DNA of 62,156 bases from Pedosphaera sp. (lineage in GTDB: Bacteria; Verrucomicrobiota; Verrucomicrobiia; Limisphaerales; SXQI01). The DNA lies in contig JANYDC010000012.1 of the NCBI GenBank assembly GCA_025359965.1, positions 1-62,156 of the forward strand, given 5' to 3'. Below are positions 56,505-62,156 of this stretch, one piece after another; the stretch's first letter is position 1; the number at the start of each line of letters is the position of its first letter. A program made the position numbers and the translations under genes. Under the pieces are notes generated by a model, which was not told the origin of the DNA, ran no database searches, and was given only the letters and a program-made list of their open reading frames with translations.

Positions 56505-59500
56505 TTATTCCAAAGTGAGGGTCTCGTCCATGTTGAGAATGGTCAGGGCGGTCATAGTCCAGGCGGCGAGATCGGGGGTCTGAGCCTCCAAAGGCGGGGT
56601 GGATTCGCCATCGCTTAGAAAGGCCCGCGCCTTTTCGGGTGCGCTGGCAAAGTTCTGTCGGTGGCGCTCCCTTCCCGCCAGCAGCACGGAAGCTTCCTCT
56701 TTCGATGGCGAGCGTCCCAACACTCTCTTAATCATTGCATCCACGCGCGCCTCGCCCTCAGTCTCACTCTCGGTGGATTGAGCCAAAGCCCGCGCAGCCT
56801 CGATAAAGGTGATGTCGTTGCTGGTGGCGAGGGCGTGTAAAGGGATATTGGTGCGCAAGGGTTTCACGGAACAGACGAGGCGTGACCCCGTGTCGAAGAA
56901 CTGGGTGGGCCCGACAATGCGCCGCCAAAAAGTATAGAGACTGCGGCGATGCAGATCGTCGCCGGTGCTGCGCTGATATTTCACATTGCCGAAGGTTGCT
57001 TCCTCCCAGACCCCATCAGGCTGCCAGGGGTTCACCGGCGCTCCGCCGTCCATCGGACGAAGCAGGCCGCCCGCCGCCAAAGCCTGGTCGCGGATCATCC
57101 ACGACGGCATGCGGAAACGCGCGCCCCGCGCAAGCAGTCGATTGAGGGGATCGCGCTCCAGCAAGGCAGGGGTCATTTGCGAACTCTGCCGCCACGTATG
57201 GCTGGTCAGGATGGTGCGCAGCAGATGTTTCACATCCCAACCGGAATCACGGAAATCAGCCGCCAGCCAGTCGAGCAGAGCAGCTTGCGGAGGGAACTCG
57301 CCCTGCACCCCAAGATCCTCCGACGTCTTGACCAAACCGGTGCCGAAGAGCATCTGCCAAAAGCGATTCACAGTGACCCGGGCGGTGAGCGGATTTTCCC
57401 GCGACACAATCCAGCGGGCCAGGCCGAGCCGATTGCGCGGGAATTCGGACGCCATGGGAGGCAGCGAGGCGGGTGTGGCGGCGGAGACTTGGGCCAACGG
57501 CTTGGTGTAGATCCCCCGATCCAGCACATGAGTCTCACGCAGCGAGGGTTGGTCGGCCATGACCATGACCTTGGGCAGGGACGCGTTGATCTCCCGCCTT
57601 TGCGTCTCAAGCGCGGCAATCTCGCGACGCAGGGACATCAGCGTTTCGTCGGCCTCCTCCCAAGCGAGGGTGACGTTGGTACGCTGGAGTTCCGTACGCT
57701 GAGCCTCCGGGGTCCGCAACGCGGCCAACAGTTCACTGTCAGTTTTGGTTAAGCTTGGTTTCTCCGCATCGGTCAAGCTAAGGCGAAAGCGACCCATGAC
57801 GTGCCGCGCGCTGCCCGACTCGTGGCGAAGGCTGATGGTGAGGACTGTGTCTGTCGTGGTTTCAAGCGGTGTGTTGAAGCGCAACACGGCGGCGTGGCTG
57901 CGATCCACCACGTGTCCGTCCCACACACCCCAGCCGGTGTTCTTGTCTTCGTCCAAAACACCAGCCAACTTCAAATCGCCCTGTTCAAAGGTGGCCTCGA
58001 CCGCACTCATCGGCACGTTTTGGACGGGTGCACTGCCGTCCTGGCGTTCGACGCGAAAGGTGGTCAGAACATAGTTGCCGCTATCCGCGCGCGACAGGCT
58101 CTCGTTCTTCATGGAAGGATGCCTCAGCGTGTCCAACCGAACCCCAGTCCATCGACCCACTCCGGGCTTGGCTTTCACTTCGTAATCATCGGTGGAGGGA
58201 ATCGGCCCGCCATCGAGCAATGAATAGTCTGGCTGGATGGTGAGCTCGCTGTTTTTGGCCTTGGCGTTGTCCGGCTTCAAAGTGGTCCATGCCCGCTCCT
58301 GAGCGGCGGCGGCCAGCAATTTCGATTCCCATTCCACGCGACGTGATATCGAAGCCTCACGTTGTGTTTTCAGAGCTGCCTGTTTTTCAGTCTGAGAAGC
58401 CTCGGCCGCCAGCAGCTTGGCCCGAGTGGCCGGTGATGGGACCGTCAAGACAGGTGGAGTCTGTGGATCGCCCCCGCCGCCATCCACCGGGGTCTGGTTG
58501 AAGAACGCGTAGAGGCTGTAGTAATCGCGCTGAGTGAGGGGATCGAACTTATGATCATGACAACGGCAACAATTCATGGTCAGACCCAGCCAGACTGTGC
58601 CGGTGGTCTCGGACATATCCATGACGTAATCGACACGGTTCTCGGCGGCGATGCGACCGCCCTCGCCGTTGATGGGATGATTCCGGAGAAAGCCGGTGGC
58701 GAGGCGTTGCTCATCGGTCGCATCGGGCAGCAAGTCACCCGCCAGTTGCCATACTGTAAATTGATCCCACGGCATATTGGCGTTGAAGGCGCGCACCACC
58801 CAATCGCGCCACGGCCACATGGTGCGAGTGTTGTCACCTTGGTAACCATTGGTGTCGGCGTACCGCGCGGCTTCCATCCAATCCCAAGCCATGCGCTCGC
58901 CGTAAGCCGAAGAAGCCAGCAGTCGGTCGATTTGTTTGACCCAGGCTTGCGGAGAAGTATCGGCCAGCCACGCGGCCATTTCATCAGGTGTTGGGGGCAG
59001 ACCGCTGAGAGCGAGAGTCAGCCGGCGAAGGAGTGTGCGGGGATTGGCCTCGGGCGAAAACATTAAGCCCTCACTTTTGAGGCGTGCGGCCACCAAGGCA
59101 TCGACTGGATTTTCCTCACCGGCCGGAATCGCCGGTTTTTCCAAGGGGGTAAAGGCCCAGTGCTGTCCCCATGGCGCGCCTTCCTCAATCCAACGCCGCA
59201 GCGTTTCCTTCTGCCCGACCGTTAATTCCTTGTGCGCCTTGGGCGGCGGCATCACTTCATCTGCATCGGTCGAGAAAATGCGTTGGATCAGCAAACTATC
59301 GGCCGATTTGCGGGGTACGATGGCCGTTCCTTCCTTGCCCTTGGCCTTGGCCGCCGTCTCCACATCCAGCCGCAAATCCGCCTTACGATGCTTTTCATCC
59401 GGCCCGTGACAGTAAAAACACTTGTCCGACAGCAGCGGCAGCACCTCGCGGCTAAAATTAACCGGCTCCGCGTTCAACCGTACCGCCGTGGCGGCACAGA

Positions 59501-59549
59501 GAACCGGAAGCAAAAGGAGACAGGTTGAAATCGTTCGGCTTTTCCCCAT
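56505..59549 (-). CDS. PSCyt1-DUF1549-DUF1553 protein (third copy)
   Basis: A 1014-residue exported protein. The signal peptide is TCLLLLPVLCAATAVRLNA. PSCyt1 carries CFYCH with the family segment DADEVMPPPKAHKELT. DUF1549 follows with LLRRLTLALSGLPPTPDEM, then [13 protein letters not shown], a long helical and beta-rich central insert (about residues 370-690, with coiled-coil-like ALKTQREASISRRVE and a possible sugar-binding sandwich), and DUF1553 with NPLTARVTVNRFWQMLFG. A 1000-residue length is typical. It heads the pair with DUF1501 and is transcribed away from the lipase region. Confidence 0.92.
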   Translation of the reverse strand: MGKSRTISTCLLLLPVLCAATAVRLNAEPVNFSREVLPLLSDKCFYCHGPDEKHRKADLRLDVETAAKAKGKEGTAIVPRKSADSLLIQRIFSTDADEVMPPPKAHKELTVGQKETLRRWIEEGAPWGQHWAFTPLEKPAIPAGEENPVDALVAARLKSEGLMFSPEANPRTLLRRLTLALSGLPPTPDEMAAWLADTSPQAWVKQIDRLLASSAYGERMAWDWMEAARYADTNGYQGDNTRTMWPWRDWVVRAFNANMPWDQFTVWQLAGDLLPDATDEQRLATGFLRNHPINGEGGRIAAENRVDYVMDMSETTGTVWLGLTMNCCRCHDHKFDPLTQRDYYSLYAFFNQTPVDGGGGDPQTPPVLTVPSPATRAKLLAAEASQTEKQAALKTQREASISRRVEWESKLLAAAAQERAWTTLKPDNAKAKNSELTIQPDYSLLDGGPIPSTDDYEVKAKPGVGRWTGVRLDTLRHPSMKNESLSRADSGNYVLTTFRVERQDGSAPVQNVPMSAVEATFEQGDLKLAGVLDEDKNTGWGVWDGHVVDRSHAAVLRFNTPLETTTDTVLTISLRHESGSARHVMGRFRLSLTDAEKPSLTKTDSELLAALRTPEAQRTELQRTNVTLAWEEADETLMSLRREIAALETQRREINASLPKVMVMADQPSLRETHVLDRGIYTKPLAQVSAATPASLPPMASEFPRNRLGLARWIVSRENPLTARVTVNRFWQMLFGTGLVKTSEDLGVQGEFPPQAALLDWLAADFRDSGWDVKHLLRTILTSHTWRQSSQMTPALLERDPLNRLLARGARFRMPSWMIRDQALAAGGLLRPMDGGAPVNPWQPDGVWEEATFGNVKYQRSTGDDLHRRSLYTFWRRIVGPTQFFDTGSRLVCSVKPLRTNIPLHALATSNDITFIEAARALAQSTESETEGEARVDAMIKRVLGRSPSKEEASVLLAGRERHRQNFASAPEKARAFLSDGESTPPLEAQTPDLAAWTMTALTILNMDETLTLE

Positions 59550-59985
59550 GGCTCAACATTTCCCCGCATGGGAAAATTCGTGGTCAGTTCTTTGACTCCT
59601 AATCTTGTGGGGAAATTCGGCCTTTGAAAGGCTTTGTTTTGAGGGCCGGTGTCGGCCGTAGTTCGCGTGCTCAAATGGATGATTGATTTTGTGGCAAAAA
59701 CGACGGATTCGAACTCGTGGGCTTCTGTGGTGAGGAAACGGACCGACGGAACAGGGCCGGAAGGGGAATTTTTAACCGCGGATGGGGCATGGATGGGATT
59801 TGGATTGAGACGGGAATTGAGGAAAGGAATTTCTTTGCCGCGCTTGGGGAAGGGTAGCATCCAGCCAAAGTGAATCTTCATTATGACTTGCTGTCCACCT
59901 CCGCTATCCCGTTGACTTCAAACTTCAAAACAACTAAACGAATCCGTCCTAATTTATTTCCAGCCATTTTGAAGCAACCCTCGTG
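59550..59985. other. Intergenic region between divergent genes
   Basis: A ~430-base space between the divergent DUF1549 and lipase genes. A minus-strand frame at 59474-59881 overlaps the DUF1549 start in another frame and looks like chance. A short plus-strand frame at 59649-59873 has no features. A six-bp hairpin (TTTCCC...GGGAAA) lies at 59559-59575. Both promoters should be here, but I could not identify confident boxes. Confidence 0.35.
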
Positions 59986-61464
59986 ATGAATTTATCGACT
60001 GTCCAAAAAAGCATGCCACTCTCACTTGTACGCGCCTTGTGCCTTCTCGTCTCAATAGTGCAGCTTTCCATCTTGCCCGCAGCTGCAAGTACTGAGATAT
60101 ATGACCGCGATCACTTGGTATCTATTCAGCGGTCGGATGTGCCCGGCGGAGAGATCGTCACGAACAAGACCACATGGATCGTAGTTCATGGCTGGAATGC
60201 CAGCCGGACATCTTCGAACATAACAAATCTGGCATCTGCAATCCGCATGTCCCGCCCAAATGATCAGGTTCTTACGTTAGACTGGAGCAAACTTGCCGAC
60301 ACAGGTTACCTAGCCCCTTGCCTCGCCGCCGCCAACATCGTTCCTGTTGCGACATGGGCTGCACCTGTGCTTCAAGCGTACGGCTTTCAACCCTCAAACC
60401 TCAACTTAGTTGGACATTCGTTCGGCGCCTATGTTGTCGACGAAATCGCAAAGCGCATGCCTTCCAAGGTTCGCAGCTTGGTTGCGTTAGATCCGGCTGC
60501 AAATGTCTGCCCGACAGCTTTTGATCCGGTTTCAAGCAACGAGGTGAACTTCGCTCGGGACGCGATCTGGTCGTGGGCGTTCCACTCATCAAGTGCTGGG
60601 AACGAGTACGTGCCGGTGCGAGCCCACGAAGCGTTCATTGTCGACAGTGGATTAATTTCCAATTTAGCGCATTCAGCGGTGGTCGACCTTTTTGCCTATA
60701 TGATCATGCACCAAAGCGATCAATTCTCACTTTATTTTGGCCTCGATGATCTGCTCGATGATGCCTATGGGCCATGGGTTCTTGATCTATACAGCTCCTA
60801 TTTTTTATCGGATGATTCCGTCAGGGGATATGAGGCAATCATCTATGATCATCCAAATGGCATCAATCCCACACAGGTTCAATACGTGCCGACCGTGCCG
60901 GGATTGTCGACGTCGATTTTGCCGAGAACACAGGATTCCGAGTTTGCCGGAATCTTATGCGAGGCATCTGACGCAGCGCATGGAAATAGCGGGATTTCTA
61001 GCATCAGTATCAACGGGCTTAGGTTACCCAACGACGCATCAACAGGAACCAACACGGCGACATGCCGTGTCGTCACCTGGCTTCAACCCGGAGTGAATAC
61101 CTTTGAAATCGTCGCGGCTGATGGTTTCTTTCAAAGATCACTGACGACGAACATTCTTTCCATTACACGTTCATCGGTGGCAAGTACCAACTCACCTTTG
61201 ATCAAGATCGGCAAGTCCAATGCCGCCGAAGACACGCTCACCATTGAAATTGGAGGACCATTGGCCGGGAGTGCGGCTTTGGAATTTTCAACTGACTTGA
61301 TAAACTGGAATAAGATTGAGACCTCGGCTTCGGTGCCTGTGTTAAGTACTGGCACCGACACTGCCGGACCCTACGGAATCTACTACGGCAGCTCGAAGCT
61401 CACGATTCCGAAAACTTCACTGGATGTAATTCCAAAAACTTTCTACCGAGCGAAACTGAACTGA
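59986..61464 (+). CDS. Secreted lipase-like alpha/beta hydrolase
   Basis: A 492-residue exported protein starting at ATG 59986, with a signal region SLVRALCLLVSIVQLSILPAAAS. The catalytic triad of the pancreatic-lipase-like fold is visible: nucleophile Ser145 in VGHSFGAY, Asp169 in ALDPAANV, and a candidate His229 in SNLAHSAVVD. The early TTWIVVHGWNAS holds the oxyanion-hole strand. The C-terminal ~60 residues (ALEFSTDLINWNKIE to FYRAKLN) form a short beta module like that ending the GH10 protein. The substrate could be a lipid ester or another ester, and it is not determined. Confidence 0.88.
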   Translation: MNLSTVQKSMPLSLVRALCLLVSIVQLSILPAAASTEIYDRDHLVSIQRSDVPGGEIVTNKTTWIVVHGWNASRTSSNITNLASAIRMSRPNDQVLTLDWSKLADTGYLAPCLAAANIVPVATWAAPVLQAYGFQPSNLNLVGHSFGAYVVDEIAKRMPSKVRSLVALDPAANVCPTAFDPVSSNEVNFARDAIWSWAFHSSSAGNEYVPVRAHEAFIVDSGLISNLAHSAVVDLFAYMIMHQSDQFSLYFGLDDLLDDAYGPWVLDLYSSYFLSDDSVRGYEAIIYDHPNGINPTQVQYVPTVPGLSTSILPRTQDSEFAGILCEASDAAHGNSGISSISINGLRLPNDASTGTNTATCRVVTWLQPGVNTFEIVAADGFFQRSLTTNILSITRSSVASTNSPLIKIGKSNAAEDTLTIEIGGPLAGSAALEFSTDLINWNKIETSASVPVLSTGTDTAGPYGIYYGSSKLTIPKTSLDVIPKTFYRAKLN

Positions 61465-61471
61465 CGTTTCA

Positions 61472-61614
61472 AACAAAGCTCAAGTGGTCCTGAACGGCCA
61501 GACCGTTATCAAAAAAGCTAATCTCCCCGGACTTCCTGCCCGTGCCCCGTCGGTTTTCAACACGAGCACGGCTCCCTGCAAATCCGCTCCGTGGCGGTTA
61601 GGGAACTCAGGTAG
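61472..61614 (+). pseudogene. Decayed C-terminal fragment of a DUF1080-type protein
   Basis: Just after the lipase stop, frame 1 reads NKAQVVLNGQTVIKKANLPGLPAR. After a one-base frame change near 61540 a second frame reads PVGFQHEHGSLQIRSVAVREL and then stops at 61612-61614. This matches the usual end of DUF1080 (3-keto-disaccharide hydrolase-like, lectin-type fold) proteins: V-x-L-N-G, G-P-I-G-x-Q-x-H-G, then F-R-N-I-x-V-R-E-L. Only about 45 residues remain, so it is a truncated remnant. Confidence 0.6.
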
Positions 61615-61658
61615 GCATTGTACTGAGCATCAAGGTCCGGCAGTCGTTTGAACTGAAT

Positions 61659-61769
61659 TTGATATTTCTTGTTATTTCTTGATCGCAGACGTGATAGAGG
61701 GGAATGGGATGTTGGGTGAGGACAGGACGACCTTTTGCGTCGTGGACGGGAAACTTGATATTTCTTGTT
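61659..61769. repeat. 15-bp direct repeat, 96 bases apart
   Basis: TTGATATTTCTTGTT occurs at 61659-61673 and again at 61755-61769. The spacing and T-rich composition do not match a known element. It lies between the DUF1080 remnant and the end of a minus-strand gene, so it may be part of a decayed insertion or a simple duplication. Confidence 0.4.
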
Positions 61770-61812
61770 TTTCTTTGTTATTGGAGAGAACTCGGCTGGT
61801 TGCCAGCAGTTT

Positions 61813-62156
61813 TTAAAGCTCGGCTTCCAGTTCTTTGATGTTGGGCCCGGCGGGTTTAGGGGTGGGCGGAGTGGGGACGCAGGGAGTCAGCACAGAACTT
61901 GGGCTGTTCGCAGGAGCGGACTGAGGGACGCCGGGTCGGGGGACCCGGCCTACAGGGGAGGCGGCGCGGAGGGCGAGCTGTTGTTGTTTGAGTTGGAGGT
62001 TTTCGATGCGGAGGACCAGGCGGAGGAGGCGTTCGATTTCTTTGATGGGTGTTTCAGGGTTGAGGCTTAGGTCGAAGAGGCGTTTTTGCAGCCGGTTGGA
62101 AACGGCGCTCAGGTAGGGGATTTTGGCGGAGACGGCGGCGAGGTCCTGGATTTGGT
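61813..62156 (-). CDS. Partial CDS, unrecognised protein C-terminus with repeat-derived segment
   Basis: A minus-strand frame enters from the right edge and stops at TAA 61815-61813, giving 114 residues. The first part is helical and leucine-rich (IPYLSAVSNRLQKRLFDL, then TPIKEIERLLRLVLRIENL and LKQQQLALR). This is followed by a proline-rich stretch, part of which (GRVPRPGV) is encoded by a palindromic repeat, and then LKELE-like residues to the end. The reading frame is continuous across the repeat, which supports a real gene whose tail was extended by the insertion. No family is recognised; the N-terminus is outside the window. Confidence 0.6.
   Translation of the reverse strand, partial: QIQDLAAVSAKIPYLSAVSNRLQKRLFDLSLNPETPIKEIERLLRLVLRIENLQLKQQQLALRAASPVGRVPRPGVPQSAPANSPSSVLTPCVPTPPTPKPAGPNIKELEAEL
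61930..61949. repeat. Palindromic repeat inserted in frame in a CDS
   Basis: A perfect 8-bp stem, GCCGGGTC at 61930-61937 and GACCCGGC at 61942-61949, flanks a GGGG loop. Flanking bases (GAGGGAC on one side, CTACAGG on the other) look like the borders of dispersed palindromic elements. It sits inside the partial minus-strand gene and encodes the GRVPRPGV segment. It differs from the 38.3/39.6-kb repeat. Confidence 0.6.

Noticed and set aside
59705..59714. GGATTCGAAC, resembling the T-arm complement of a tRNA
   Set aside because: The flanks do not fold as a cloverleaf: no acceptor stem or anticodon arm can be built on either strand.

Overview
The window looks like a chromosomal segment of a Gram-negative member of the Planctomycetes-Verrucomicrobia group, most likely Verrucomicrobiota. 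The reasons are the three paired DUF1549/DUF1553 cytochrome-type proteins and DUF1501 (Tat-exported) proteins, a PSCyt1-WD40 protein, H-x9-DG-type pseudopilins, an lptB-hprK-ptsH cluster, and menaquinone synthesis by the futalosine route. LptB, a SurA-like chaperone and a predicted outer-membrane barrel indicate an outer membrane. No rRNA, tRNA or CRISPR array was seen.

Layout. 0-6 kb: a partial possible transposase at the left edge, then a minus-strand run surA-like > pdxA > nitroreductase-like hypothetical > CPA1 antiporter > small hypothetical. 5.4-18.6 kb: a serine beta-lactamase-like esterase; an 8.7-kb gene for a cyclic beta-1,2-glucan synthase (GT84-GH94); a divergent orphan LuxR-type response regulator; a ChbG/YdjC-like protein whose metal-site residues are largely replaced; and a response-regulator/metallo-beta-lactamase fusion. 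18.7-24.3 kb is housekeeping: lptB, hprK, ptsH (regulatory PTS) and gatCAB. 24.3-27 kb: an FkbM methyltransferase, a UbiA prenyltransferase and a VapBC-type toxin-antitoxin pair with tandem repeats beside its start.

27.4-38.2 kb is a PSCyt1/DUF1549/DUF1501 locus: one pair on plus, DUF418, a PSCyt1-WD40 protein, then a convergent second pair on minus. 38.3-40.4 kb holds pseudopilin-like genes between two copies of a palindromic repeat. 40.6-45.3 kb carries secreted or envelope proteins (GH10 xylanase, NHL-repeat protein, predicted barrel) and a DCC-family thiol protein. 45.4-52.9 kb: mqnA-mqnE, a TPR protein with a zincin motif, and a minus-strand run GYF_2-cNMP > speA > membrane protein. 53-55 kb: a DUF4932 lipoprotein followed directly by a frameshifted remnant of an Rhs-type polymorphic-toxin C-terminus and an overlapping small membrane gene that could be its immunity gene. 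55-59.5 kb is the third DUF1549/DUF1501 pair. The right end holds a secreted lipase-like protein, a decayed DUF1080 tail and the C-terminus of an unrecognised protein that carries a palindromic repeat in frame.

The coherent functional themes are envelope biogenesis and osmoprotection (LptB, SurA, cyclic glucan), PTS-type regulation (HprK/HPr), respiratory quinone synthesis (MqnA, MqnE, UbiA), and secreted degradation of polymers (GH10, lipase, planctomycete-type cytochrome proteins). The least expected items are the Rhs remnant with its possible immunity gene, the degenerate ChbG-like protein, the zincin-TPR protein, and repeats that create coding sequence.
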